This document shows, in pieces, positions 1-8,313 of a DNA stretch of 64,000 nucleotides. The first letter of the stretch is position 1. Each line of letters begins with the position of its first letter. The position numbers were made by a program, and so were the translations under genes. This DNA is from Micromonospora sediminimaris (GTDB lineage: Bacteria; Actinomycetota; Actinomycetes; Mycobacteriales; Micromonosporaceae): positions 1 through 64,000 of the forward strand of contig FOLJ01000011.1 in NCBI GenBank assembly GCA_900112325.1. The letters run 5' to 3'. The notes under the pieces were generated by a model. The model saw only the letters and a program-made list of their open reading frames with translations, ran no database searches and was not told where the DNA came from.

Positions 1-519
1 GGCAAGACGACGCTGGTCGGCTCGGTCTCGGAGATCACGCCGCTGACCACCGAGGCCATCATGACCTCCGCCGGAGTCGGCGTCGACGACACCCGGCAGG
101 TGCCGGGCAAGACGACGACCACGGTGGCCATGGACTTCGGCCGCATCTCGATCGATCGAGACCTGATCCTGTACCTGTTCGGTACGCCGGGTCAGACCCG
201 TTTCTGGTTCATGTGGGATGAGCTGGTGCGGGGAGCGATCGGCGCGGTCGTGCTGGTGGACACCCGCCGGCTGGCCGACTGCTTCGCGGCGATCGATTTC
301 TTCGAGCACCGGCGGCTGCCGTACCTGGTGGCCATCAACTGCTTCGACGGGATGCAGTACCACGATCCGCAGGACGTCCGGGATGCGCTCGCCATCTCCA
401 GCGACGTGCCGGTGGTGGCCTGCGACGCCCGGAACCGGGAGTCGACGAAGCACGTACTGATCTCGCTTGTCGAGTACGTGCTCACGATGCGTCGCTCCCG
501 GGCCGTCGCGCCCGCCTGA
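1..519 (+). CDS. cvnD: Conservon-type small GTPase (CvnD-like), 5' truncated
   Basis: The reading frame is already open at base 1 and begins inside a P-loop: the first codons read GKTTLVGS, the end of a Walker A motif, so perhaps 20-30 N-terminal residues lie outside the window. A switch-II-like LFGTPGQ and an NCFD in the position of the NKxD guanine motif follow. These fit the MglA/CvnD family of cytosolic GTPases that act with a sensor kinase (CvnA), a roadblock protein (CvnB) and a DUF742 protein (CvnC) in actinobacterial conservons. The cvnABC genes would be expected just upstream, outside the window. It ends at a TGA followed by hairpins. The family call is firm; the signal it relays is unknown. 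Confidence 0.85.
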   Translation, partial: GKTTLVGSVSEITPLTTEAIMTSAGVGVDDTRQVPGKTTTTVAMDFGRISIDRDLILYLFGTPGQTRFWFMWDELVRGAIGAVVLVDTRRLADCFAAIDFFEHRRLPYLVAINCFDGMQYHDPQDVRDALAISSDVPVVACDARNRESTKHVLISLVEYVLTMRRSRAVAPA

Positions 520-524
520 TGTTC

Positions 525-611
525 GGCACCAGCGTCCGGTGACGGCCACCGCCGACACCGGGCGCTGGTTGGTGCCCCGGTGACGTGGGTAGGTGCCCCA
601 GGGCACCCACC
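525..611. terminator. Two GC hairpins between convergent genes
   Basis: An imperfect stem starts with GGCACCAGCG at 525 and closes with GCTGGTTGGTGCC ending at 576. A second stem pairs GTGGG and GTGCCC with GGGCACCCAC at about 587-611. They lie between the convergent GTPase and solute-binding protein genes, so they probably end transcription from both sides. There is no U-tract, as is usual in actinomycetes. Confidence 0.5.
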
Positions 612-615
612 GTCG

Positions 616-1833
616 TCAGCTGAGCCGGTTCCAGGCACCGCCGTCGACGCGGTACACCCCGAGGGAGTGGCGGTCCATGCCACTGTGCCGGATCGGCGTG
701 AACGAGTACATCCCGGCCAGGCCATCGGTGACCTGGTTCTGCAGGTACGCCCGTAGTCGACCACGGTCCACGCTGTCGGCCAACCGGGCCGCCGTGCTGA
801 TGAGCAGCAGCGCGTCGGAGGCGTACGGGGCGAAGCCACGGTAGGCGCCGTGCGCGCGGATGTACGCCGAGACGAGGTCGCGGTAGGCGCGTCCGGCGGC
901 GCTGCTGTTGGCGATGGTGGAGCCGCCCAGCGAGGACGGATGGACCGCGTAGGAACCCTCGACGGCGGGCAGATTGGGACGGTCAAGGGTCTCCTCGGCC
1001 ACCGCCCCGGCGTCGAAGAACAACTCGCCGTCATGTCCGGCCGCGCGTAGTGCCCGTGCGGCGGCACCGGAATGGGGTGCGGTGGCCCAGACCACCACAC
1101 CGTCCGCGCCGGCCGCGACGGCCTGTTCGGCGGCGCGGGCCATGCCGGCCCTGCCGGCCGGCAGCCGCACGGTGCTGGCCAGACCGACCTCTGCGGTGCG
1201 CAGCGCGCCCCGCATGGCCCGGACACCCGAGTCGCCGTGCAGCCCGTCCTCGGCCAGCACCACGACCCGGCGTAGCCCTTCGGAGCTGATCAGCTGGGCG
1301 AGCCGCCGTGCCACGTCGCCCGCGTCCGGGGTGACCTTGTAGACGTAGGCCCGCTGGGCCAGCGGCACGGCGATGGAGTCGCCGAACGCCAACGACACGA
1401 ACGGCAGCCGGAGCTTCTGCGCCACCCCGATGACCGACATGGAGGTCTCCGCCAGGGTGGCACCGAGCAGGGCGTGCACGTCGTTCCGGCGGCCCAGCTC
1501 GGTCGCCTGCCGGGCGGCCAGTCGGGGATCGCTGCGGTTGTCCAGCACCTCGACGCGTACCCGCCGGCGGAGGTTGCCGACCGCCACGCCCTTTTCGTTG
1601 AGAGCCGCCGCACTGATTGCCAGCGCCCGTTGTTGGAGCACGCCCAGCGCCGCACCGGGGCCGCTCAGCTCCAGCGTGGCGCCGATGACCAACTCATGAC
1701 CGGGGGTGGGCCGGGCGACGGCGTCCTCCCGTCCGCCGTCGCGCCCGCAGGCGCTCAGCAGCAGGGTGCTCGCCGCCGCAGCCAGTACGCCGCGTCGAGT
1801 GACCACGGATGGGCCGGTTACCGGTGTCGCCAT
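616..1833 (-). CDS. ABC transporter substrate-binding lipoprotein, branched-chain amino acid type
   Basis: A 405-residue periplasmic-binding-protein fold of the Leu/Ile/Val-binding (type I) class. The N-terminus has TRRGVL followed by a hydrophobic stretch and a lipobox LLSAC, so it is predicted to be a lipoprotein; the two arginines make Tat export possible. The mature part starts a typical ligand-binding domain (GATLELSGPGAALG) and continues with alternating alpha/beta segments. No permease or ATPase gene is adjacent, so it may feed a distant transporter or act as a sensor-side binding protein for the neighbouring conservon. The ligand cannot be told from sequence. The start is the ATG of MATPVTG. 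Confidence 0.82.
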   Translation of the reverse strand: MATPVTGPSVVTRRGVLAAAASTLLLSACGRDGGREDAVARPTPGHELVIGATLELSGPGAALGVLQQRALAISAAALNEKGVAVGNLRRRVRVEVLDNRSDPRLAARQATELGRRNDVHALLGATLAETSMSVIGVAQKLRLPFVSLAFGDSIAVPLAQRAYVYKVTPDAGDVARRLAQLISSEGLRRVVVLAEDGLHGDSGVRAMRGALRTAEVGLASTVRLPAGRAGMARAAEQAVAAGADGVVVWATAPHSGAAARALRAAGHDGELFFDAGAVAEETLDRPNLPAVEGSYAVHPSSLGGSTIANSSAAGRAYRDLVSAYIRAHGAYRGFAPYASDALLLISTAARLADSVDRGRLRAYLQNQVTDGLAGMYSFTPIRHSGMDRHSLGVYRVDGGAWNRLS

Positions 1834-1982
1834 GAGTCGCCTTCCCGCCCGGCGAACTGCCGCCGGATGTTCCGCGGGTATGCTCCCGGCCCTGCCGACC
1901 CGGCGTCAAATTATCCGGGTGTGGGCAGAAACACGCAGGTGAACGGCCTTGAAGAGGTCAATCGGCAGCACTGCGGCGCGGG

Positions 1983-4304
1983 TCAGGAGCGGTAGCCGGC
2001 GGAGCGGTACTCGTACTCCCGATCGTCGTCGCGGTCACCTGTGTCGCGGCTGAAGTCCCAGCCGCCAGCCGATTCCCGCCCGGGACGCCCGCCGACCGCG
2101 AACCCGCCGATCTCCTGCCCCCGACGCCAGCCACGGAAGTATCCGGTGGTGTTCTCGGCCAGGCTGGCGGCGTCACGCACTATCCGCAGCGGGCGCTCCT
2201 CCCGTAGCGGCGAACCGGGCACCAGGTTGGCCTGCGGTACGCGCTTGGGCAGCCCCGCGTTCGTCTCGGCACCCACTGCGGGACGGGCCGCCTGCTCGGC
2301 GGCCTGCCATCCGGTGTCGGCCGTGGTCGACCAGTCCAGGTCGGCCTCTTCGCCGTGCCCCACGAACCAGGCGGAACGGGCCTGCGCGAAGATCAGCAGA
2401 TCGCCGTCGCCCTCGTCGGAGACCGGCGGCGGCCGGTGCTCGACCGGCGGTTCCGCCGCACGGCGGGCCGGTAGCTCCAGTCGCTCGTCCCCCCGGTTGC
2501 CGCGTTCGGTGCCGCTGCGGTCGACGAGCCGTAGCGGCGGCGTCTCCGGTGACGGCTGAGTACCGTTGCGCAACGCCCGGTCGGCCAGTGGCGGCGGCTC
2601 GACCAGCCGCAGCACGGGCGGTTCCGGCGGCAGATCGTCGGCGAGCCACGGCGGGGTGACCCGGCGCTCTGCACCCTGGTCGGTGGGAGGCTCGGGAGCA
2701 CCGCGCCGGCCACGGTCGTCGTACGATCCGACGACCGGATTGCGGGGTGAGGTGTCGGCCGGGTTTTCCGGATTGTTGACCAGGGGCCAGTTCGAGCGGG
2801 ATCCCGGGGGAGCGGTCTTCTCCTGCTCCGGGCGGGGTGCGGGCACCGGGACACTGAGGTCGGTGGCGCTGAATCCGCCGGTCGGCGGCGGTGGCTCGCC
2901 GTTCGTTTTCGGCCGGGGCGGGATGACGGTGCGCTGGCGCTCGGCGCGGGCGTTGTTGATCGCCGCCGTGGTGAGGGTCGGTCGGAACGGCTCGCCCGCT
3001 TCGGCGGGCGGGATCGAGCCGCGCTGCGTCGGTGCGATCGGCGTGATGCCGGGCGGCGGCGGTGGCGGCGCGGAGATCGGCCGGTTGGTCGGGCCGTCCA
3101 CCCGGGACGGGTGCGACTCGGCCCGCGACGGCGAGGCGGGCGGCCCGGCCACAGCGGCCGGCGTCACCGGCGCGGGCGCGACCGGTGGGGGAGTCATCGG
3201 CGGGGGTGCCACCGGCGGGGGGCCGAGTGGACGCGGAGCGGCCGGCTGGGCATTGCCCGGCACCGGCTCCGGCCGACTGCGACGGCCACCGGCCGGCTCG
3301 GGGCCGCCGGGGCGCACCGACCGCAGGCCGGTCTGGGGGCCGGGAGTGCTCGCCGACAGTTCGCCGACCTGTTCGCCGCGTCGCGCGGCGGCTCGCCGGC
3401 CGGACGCCGCCGTTGGTCCGGCGGTACGGGCGCGCAGCGCACCGACGAGCGCCTCGCAGCCGGCGTCGCAGGCGCGGACCGAGGCGACCGCCTGTCGGAT
3501 GGTCTCCGCGGCGGCTGAGGTGAGGGCCCGGTTGACGGTGGCCCGCCGTGGGGTCTCGGAAATGGCGACGCGTAGCGCGGTGACCGCCTCGTCGATCGCC
3601 TCCGCGTCGCCTGCCCCGTCGGCGGTGAGTTGAGCGGTGACGGCGTCCGCGGTGACCGCGGCGTCGCGGCCCCGGCCGGCCGCGTCGGTAAGCATGCCCG
3701 GCTCGGGCAGCGCGTCCAGTACGGCAAGCGGGATCGACTCGGCCGGGTCGGGGTAGGCGCGCAACGCGGCCGGGTAGAGCTCGCGGAGCACCTCGCGCAG
3801 CGCGACCGCGGCGGAGTGCCGACCGCTGGCCAGCGCGGCGTGTGCGGCGAGGACCTGCTTGTACCCGGCGAGTTCACGGGGAGCCGGCAGGGTCACCGCC
3901 GACAGTGCGCCGGCCTGCAACGCCCGGGCGAGACCGACGGCGCGCCGGACGGCCGGCGGCGATTGCATCTCCTCCAGCGAGTCGTCGTCGGCGAACCGTT
4001 CGGCGAAGTCGTCGACCGAGTCGTCGTCGGCGATCGCCAGCGGGCGACCGGCGGCGCTGAGCAGAGAGGTGATGGTGTGGTCGTCGCTGTCGGCGGCTAT
4101 CGCCGCTCCGCTCGGCCCGCCCGAGCGTTCCACGAGCAGCGTGACCAGCCGGGCGTAGCCCGTCGGGTCGTCGCCGATCTCGCAGACATGCAGCAGACGG
4201 CCTGCGTCGTCGACCACAGCGGACGTCAGCGCCGATCCGGTCGAGACCGGTCGGTCGGCCGGGTCCGCCGAGGTCAGACCGCAGTACACGCGCACGAGCG
4301 CCAC
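1983..4304 (-). CDS. Chimeric protein: IS110-transposase-like N-terminus, proline-rich middle, conservon-kinase-like tail
   Basis: A 773-residue protein. The start is taken as the GTG at 4304 because GGGAGGAGG precedes it by 8 bases; an upstream in-frame ATG at 4409 would overlap the previous gene. Residues about 1-230 resemble the DEDD domain and following helices of IS110-family transposases (VYCGL, VDDAGRLLHVCEIGDD, then a helix with LRELYPAALRAY), but the acidic residues expected at the catalytic positions and the KTDxxDA-like motif are not visible. A disordered Pro/Arg-rich region of roughly 300 residues follows. Near residue 690 is GLPKRVPQANLVPGS, which resembles the C-terminal tail of CvnA-type sensor kinases. 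No transposon ends are seen. It is likely a domesticated, non-catalytic adaptor linked to the conservon nearby. The homology is judged by eye. Confidence 0.6.
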   Translation of the reverse strand: MALVRVYCGLTSADPADRPVSTGSALTSAVVDDAGRLLHVCEIGDDPTGYARLVTLLVERSGGPSGAAIAADSDDHTITSLLSAAGRPLAIADDDSVDDFAERFADDDSLEEMQSPPAVRRAVGLARALQAGALSAVTLPAPRELAGYKQVLAAHAALASGRHSAAVALREVLRELYPAALRAYPDPAESIPLAVLDALPEPGMLTDAAGRGRDAAVTADAVTAQLTADGAGDAEAIDEAVTALRVAISETPRRATVNRALTSAAAETIRQAVASVRACDAGCEALVGALRARTAGPTAASGRRAAARRGEQVGELSASTPGPQTGLRSVRPGGPEPAGGRRSRPEPVPGNAQPAAPRPLGPPPVAPPPMTPPPVAPAPVTPAAVAGPPASPSRAESHPSRVDGPTNRPISAPPPPPPGITPIAPTQRGSIPPAEAGEPFRPTLTTAAINNARAERQRTVIPPRPKTNGEPPPPTGGFSATDLSVPVPAPRPEQEKTAPPGSRSNWPLVNNPENPADTSPRNPVVGSYDDRGRRGAPEPPTDQGAERRVTPPWLADDLPPEPPVLRLVEPPPLADRALRNGTQPSPETPPLRLVDRSGTERGNRGDERLELPARRAAEPPVEHRPPPVSDEGDGDLLIFAQARSAWFVGHGEEADLDWSTTADTGWQAAEQAARPAVGAETNAGLPKRVPQANLVPGSPLREERPLRIVRDAASLAENTTGYFRGWRRGQEIGGFAVGGRPGRESAGGWDFSRDTGDRDDDREYEYRSAGYRS

Positions 4305-4368
4305 GGCGTCGTCCTCCTCCCGGGACACAGGGCTTTCTCTGCCAGAGACTGATGCTCCCTGGTGTGGG

Positions 4369-5316
4369 TCAGTCGCGCCAGTCCACGACCGCAGAGATCT
4401 TTCCGACAATGGTCCGCCAACCCAGACTTGCGGTTTGTGCCCCGATTTTCTTCAGCCTACGCCGTCCCATGAAGCCGCCGATGCCGCCGCCGACCGATGC
4501 CCGTAGCGCCTCGTCCAGGTCGTCGAGACTGGAGCCGGTGGAGAGCATGTCCAGCACCGCCGGCAGTCGCAGGGCGTACGCCAGGTCGCGGGCTACCTCG
4601 CCGGCCTCGATGAGCAGCGTCGGGTCCCAGGTGTCGTGCCCGCCGCGGAGGTTCTCCACGACGAGGTCGAGTTCGTAGACGTCATCGTCCAGCGGCGCGA
4701 TGTCGGCCGGTTCCACCCGTTCGGACAGTTCATCCCAACTGTCCAGCTGAGACAGATCGTTGGGTGCGCCGGAACGGACGAAACTGACAAGCGACTCGGG
4801 CGTCTTGAACAGCAGCAGCCGACCCTTGTGGGTCAGGAAGACCGGCACTTCCTCGTCACCGGCCTCGTCGGCGGTGACCTCGTCGGCGTCTTCCTTCCCG
4901 TCTTCGGCGGCGTCGCCGCGCTGCGCCTGCTTCTCCTCGTCCTCGCTCTCGGCGAACTCGCGGGCGACGTCCTCGTCGAGGATGACGACGTCACCCTCCT
5001 CCTCGTCGTCGCTCTCGGTCGGGCTGACCTGCCGACGGGCGAGGAAAGGGTCGTCGGCGTCGCGCTCGGCAACGTCGGTCGGGGTCAGCTCACGGGCCGA
5101 CCGGTACGCGCGCAGGGTGAAGCCGGTGCCGGCCGGCAGGGCGATCTCCACCGGATCGATCCGCAGCTCGTCCCAGAGTGCGCGGTTCGCGGTCTCCGCC
5201 GCGGCGACGTCGGGCGCGGCGTCGGCCGGCTCGGCGACGTCCGGCTCGCTGGTGCCGGTCGTGTCATCGAGCTCGGGCTCGTCGGCGTCCGGCCGTTGGG
5301 GCGACTGGCGTGCCAC
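4369..5316 (-). CDS. Conserved acidic actinobacterial protein of unknown function
   Basis: A 315-residue protein whose start is the GTG at 5316, preceded by GGAGG at 5 bases. A longer frame from 5382 is unlikely because a TAGGGT -10 box abuts that ATG. Residues about 1-60 are rich in Asp, Glu, Pro and Ala and look disordered. A middle segment is extremely acidic (runs of Asp/Glu), and the C-terminal 150 residues look folded (FLTHKGRLLLFKTPESLVSFV, then a Gly-rich GGGIGGFMGRR). Homologues are sometimes labelled primosomal or primase-like, but no primase motif is visible, so no function is given. It lies 64 bases upstream of the IS110-like chimera gene and probably shares its transcript. Confidence 0.7.
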   Translation of the reverse strand: MARQSPQRPDADEPELDDTTGTSEPDVAEPADAAPDVAAAETANRALWDELRIDPVEIALPAGTGFTLRAYRSARELTPTDVAERDADDPFLARRQVSPTESDDEEEGDVVILDEDVAREFAESEDEEKQAQRGDAAEDGKEDADEVTADEAGDEEVPVFLTHKGRLLLFKTPESLVSFVRSGAPNDLSQLDSWDELSERVEPADIAPLDDDVYELDLVVENLRGGHDTWDPTLLIEAGEVARDLAYALRLPAVLDMLSTGSSLDDLDEALRASVGGGIGGFMGRRRLKKIGAQTASLGWRTIVGKISAVVDWRD

Positions 5317-5382
5317 GGTGACCTCCGTGTGCGTCGGGCTACCACCCCCGGCGCTGATGCCGGTGAGTGACTCTGGGCACAT

Positions 5383-5388
5383 ACCCTA
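5383..5388 (-). promoter_or_regulatory. -10 box for the acidic protein gene
   Basis: TAGGGT on the minus strand matches TAnnnT. Transcription would start near 5376, inside the longer open frame, which supports the GTG at 5316 as the start codon. Confidence 0.4.
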
Positions 5389-5447
5389 GTTGGCTGCGCT
5401 CGGTAACCGCTGGCCGCACCCCGATGGCTCGCCACGCGGATAACAAG

Positions 5448-5453
5448 TAGCGT
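5448..5453 (+). promoter_or_regulatory. -10 box, probably leaderless padR transcript
   Basis: TAGCGT ends 8 bases before the ATG at 5462 and no Shine-Dalgarno sequence is present, so the mRNA probably begins at or next to the start codon. Confidence 0.45.
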
Positions 5454-5461
5454 GTCTACGC

Positions 5462-5803
5462 ATGAACGCCCAGGCGCTGCACGGACACCTCGACGCCCTG
5501 CTCCTGGCCGTGCTGGAGCGGGGGGCCCTGCACGGCTACGCGATCATCGAGGCCCTGCGGGCGCGCAGTGACGGTCGACTCGACCTGCCTACCGGCACCG
5601 TCTACCCGGCGCTGCGACGGCTGGAGCGGGCCGGACACGTGGTCAGCGCGTGGAGCACCGTCAACGGGCGGGAACGGCGGACCTACGAGCTGACCGACAC
5701 CGGCCGGCGGGCGCTGGCCGACCAGCGGTCGGGGTGGCGTGAGTTCAGTTCGACGGTCGGCCGCTTTCTGGGCCCGGGCACCACACCCAACCCGGCGGGC
5801 TGA
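5462..5803 (+). CDS. PadR family transcriptional regulator
   Basis: A 113-residue winged-helix repressor of the short PadR type. The N-terminus LDALLLAVLERGALHGYAIIEAL and the wing segment LPTGTVYPALRRLERAGHV are the family signature, followed by RRTYELTDTGRRAL. PadR proteins dimerise and respond to small molecules or stress. The next gene, convergent and only 3 bases away, encodes a membrane protein with an N-terminal segment typical of PadR-linked permease-prefix proteins, a common genetic pair. The inducer and operator are unknown. Confidence 0.88.
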   Translation: MNAQALHGHLDALLLAVLERGALHGYAIIEALRARSDGRLDLPTGTVYPALRRLERAGHVVSAWSTVNGRERRTYELTDTGRRALADQRSGWREFSSTVGRFLGPGTTPNPAG

Positions 5804-5806
5804 CCG

Positions 5807-6478
5807 TCAGCGGGCGGCCAGCAGCCAGGTACGGGCGGCGCTGCCCAGCCACAGGTGGGCGGAGACGCCGACGGCCATTCCGATGATCATCGGTGGCCAG
5901 GTGAGGGCCGCATCCCACAGCACTATCGACCAGGAGAACAGCCCGGCTCCGGCCACCGCGCCCAGCAGAGCGGTCCCGGTCAGCGCGACACCGGCGCTGC
6001 GCGCCAGCGCGGTCAAGGCGGGACGCGCCGAGCGGGCGGTGGCCGCGACCAGCACGAGCCCGGCCAGACCGAGCAGGAAGGCACCCGCCCAGATCCACTC
6101 CACCGACTGCGACAACAGCAGGTAACCGGAGGGTGGTCGTGGTCCGTTGCTCCAGCTTGATCCGTGCCAGGTCAGGTCACCGGCGATCGAGCCGATCGCG
6201 GCGATGGCGACCACTCGCAGAGACAACCCGCGCAGCGCGGCCACCGCGAGTTCGGCCTGGTAGGCCGGGGCGAGCTGATCCGGCGTACCGAAATCGGCGA
6301 CCGCCTGGCGCGACGCCTCACCGGCCGGTAGGCCGCTGTCCCGGTACGCCTCGGCGGCGTCGAGCAGCCCGTGCCGCGCCTCGGTGATCAGATCGGCCCG
6401 CAGCCGGCGTGGCCCACGGAGCCGACCGGCGAGCTGCCGCAGGTGCTCCTCGACCAACACGTCATCCCCGACCGGCAT
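5807..6478 (-). CDS. Permease-prefix (HAAS-like) membrane protein
   Basis: A 223-residue protein starting at the ATG of MPVGDDV (6478), with AGGG upstream. Residues 1-80 are soluble and helical (LRQLAGRLRGPRRLRADLITEARHG..., then AVADFGTPDQLAPAYQAEL), matching the permease prefix/HAAS segment found next to PadR genes. About four or five membrane helices follow. It ends 3 bases from the convergent padR stop, and its upstream neighbour cydC ends at 6544. A role as a partner or target of the PadR regulator is inferred from context only. Confidence 0.7.
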   Translation of the reverse strand: MPVGDDVLVEEHLRQLAGRLRGPRRLRADLITEARHGLLDAAEAYRDSGLPAGEASRQAVADFGTPDQLAPAYQAELAVAALRGLSLRVVAIAAIGSIAGDLTWHGSSWSNGPRPPSGYLLLSQSVEWIWAGAFLLGLAGLVLVAATARSARPALTALARSAGVALTGTALLGAVAGAGLFSWSIVLWDAALTWPPMIIGMAVGVSAHLWLGSAARTWLLAAR

Positions 6479-6543
6479 GGCCCAACCCTGCCATGTCGCT
6501 GGTGTCCCGGCCTCGGGGACATCCCGGAGGCGGCCCCGACGGA

Positions 6544-8313
6544 TCAGCCCGACAACGCGAGGTAGCCGTGCTCGGCGGCCTGCTGCAACACCCACTGCTC
6601 CCGATACCAGCCGGGCGTCGCCACGAGCGCCGCGTGTCGGCCCCGCTGCACGACCCGGCCGGCGTCCAGCACCACGATCTCGTCGAGTTCGGCGAGGCCG
6701 CTGAGCCGGTGGGTGATCAGCAGCACCGAGTGCCCGACGGTGGCGGCCAGCGCGCTGGCCAGCACCTGGTCGGCGGCGGTCGGGTCGAGGCCCTCCGTGG
6801 GTTCGTCGAGCACCAGGACGCCCGGCGCGGCGAGCAGGGCGCGGGCCAGCGCGAGACGCTGCCGTTGACCACCGGAGAGCTGTCCGCCCTCCTCGCCGAC
6901 GACCGTGTCCCAGCCGTCCGGCTGGGCCCGGACCCAGTCCGCCAGCCCGGCGGCGGTGGCGGCGGTGAGCAGCGCGTCCTCGTCCGCATTCGGACTACCG
7001 AGCAGCATGTTGTCCCGGACGGTGGCGTGGAAGACGTACGCCTCGGCGAGCAAACCCCCGACCAGGTAGGGCAACTCCTGGGACGGGTACGCAGACACGT
7101 CCCGCCCGTTCAGGGTGACCCGGCCGGCGGTGGGGGAAACCGCGCCGGTCAGCACGGCGGCCAGGGTGCTCTTGCCCGCGCCACTCGGACCGACGACCGC
7201 GACCCGACGTCCGGGTGGCAGCTCCAGGTCGACGCCGTCGAGCGCGGCGGCAGCACCGACCCGGTATCGAACCGTCACCGCTTCGAACCGGACCGACGGT
7301 GCCGGGGCGACCGCAGGAGCGCTGACGGAGTCCCGGGGGGTCTCGGAGCTGGCGTCGCCGGGTGCCAGGAGATGGGCGACCCGGGCCAGGCCGGACCGCA
7401 GTCCGGTCCATTGACGGGCCGCGCCGACCAGCGCGAGGGCGATCTCCACGGCGGCCAGGGTGCCGACGGCCAGGACGCCGACCAGCACCCCGTCCACATC
7501 GGCGCCGAGGGCCACGTACACCACCGCCCCGGCGGTCAGACCGGCCACCAGCACCCCGGCCGCGTCGACGGCGAAGCCGAGCGCCGCGAGTCGCCGCTCC
7601 AGCCGCGCCAGTCGGCGGGCCCGCCGCCCGGCGGCCGCCAGCGCGTCCGAGGTCGCCCCGAAGGCGGCCAGGTCGGCGGCGCCGTGGGTGAGATCGACCG
7701 CGTCGGTGGCGAGCGCTCCGCGCAGGGGCGCCACCTCCGCGCCGGCCCGTCGGGTCAGCGCGGTCGCCAACGCCGGCAGGGCAACGGCGGCCACCAGCAG
7801 CCCGACGGCGAGCGCGAGCGCGGCCGGCAATGAAACCAGTGCGGTCAGCCCGACGGCCAGTACGCTCACCAGCCCGGCCGCCGCAGCCGGCACGAGCACC
7901 CGCAGCAGCAGGTCCTGTACCGCGTCCACGTCGGAAACCAGTCGGCTCAGCGCGTCCCCACTGCGGGGCGGGTCGCCGCGCCGCGTCGCCAGGGTGGCGA
8001 AGACCCGGGCCCGTACGTCGGTGATCAGACGCAGCACCGCGTCGTGCCCGGCCAGGCGTTCGGTGTAACGCAGCACGCCCCGGCTCACCGCCAGCGCCCG
8101 TACCGCCACGATCGCCACGGTGAGCCGATCCAGCGGCGGCTGACCGGCGGCGGTCATCAGCAGCCAGGTCGCGGTCGCCATCAGGGCCAGCCCGGCGAAC
8201 TCGGTGGCCGCGGCGAGCAGCCCGGCACCGATCAGGCGTCTCAGGTACGGCCGGGCCAGCCGCAGCACGATCCGCTCGTTCATCGCGCGGCGCCAAACGA
8301 TCCGCTCGCTCAT
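6544..8313 (-). CDS. cydC: Thiol reductant ABC exporter subunit CydC
   Basis: A 589-residue half-transporter: six membrane helices (residues about 20-320) followed by an ATPase domain with Walker A GPSGAGKS, signature LSGGQRQR, Walker B LVLDEPTEG and an H-loop histidine in LLITHRLSG. With CydD it forms the heterodimeric exporter of glutathione or cysteine-type reductants needed to assemble cytochrome bd in the inner membrane. It is the last gene of cydABDC; its ATG overlaps the cydD stop (ATGA), indicating coupled translation. A second in-frame ATG at 8283 is an alternative start. Confidence 0.92.
   Translation of the reverse strand: MSERIVWRRAMNERIVLRLARPYLRRLIGAGLLAAATEFAGLALMATATWLLMTAAGQPPLDRLTVAIVAVRALAVSRGVLRYTERLAGHDAVLRLITDVRARVFATLATRRGDPPRSGDALSRLVSDVDAVQDLLLRVLVPAAAAGLVSVLAVGLTALVSLPAALALAVGLLVAAVALPALATALTRRAGAEVAPLRGALATDAVDLTHGAADLAAFGATSDALAAAGRRARRLARLERRLAALGFAVDAAGVLVAGLTAGAVVYVALGADVDGVLVGVLAVGTLAAVEIALALVGAARQWTGLRSGLARVAHLLAPGDASSETPRDSVSAPAVAPAPSVRFEAVTVRYRVGAAAALDGVDLELPPGRRVAVVGPSGAGKSTLAAVLTGAVSPTAGRVTLNGRDVSAYPSQELPYLVGGLLAEAYVFHATVRDNMLLGSPNADEDALLTAATAAGLADWVRAQPDGWDTVVGEEGGQLSGGQRQRLALARALLAAPGVLVLDEPTEGLDPTAADQVLASALAATVGHSVLLITHRLSGLAELDEIVVLDAGRVVQRGRHAALVATPGWYREQWVLQQAAEHGYLALSG

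Noticed and set aside
1983..4304. Active IS110 insertion sequence
   Set aside because: The transposase-like domain has no visible catalytic residues, the protein has a long disordered tail, and no IS110-type boundaries are seen.
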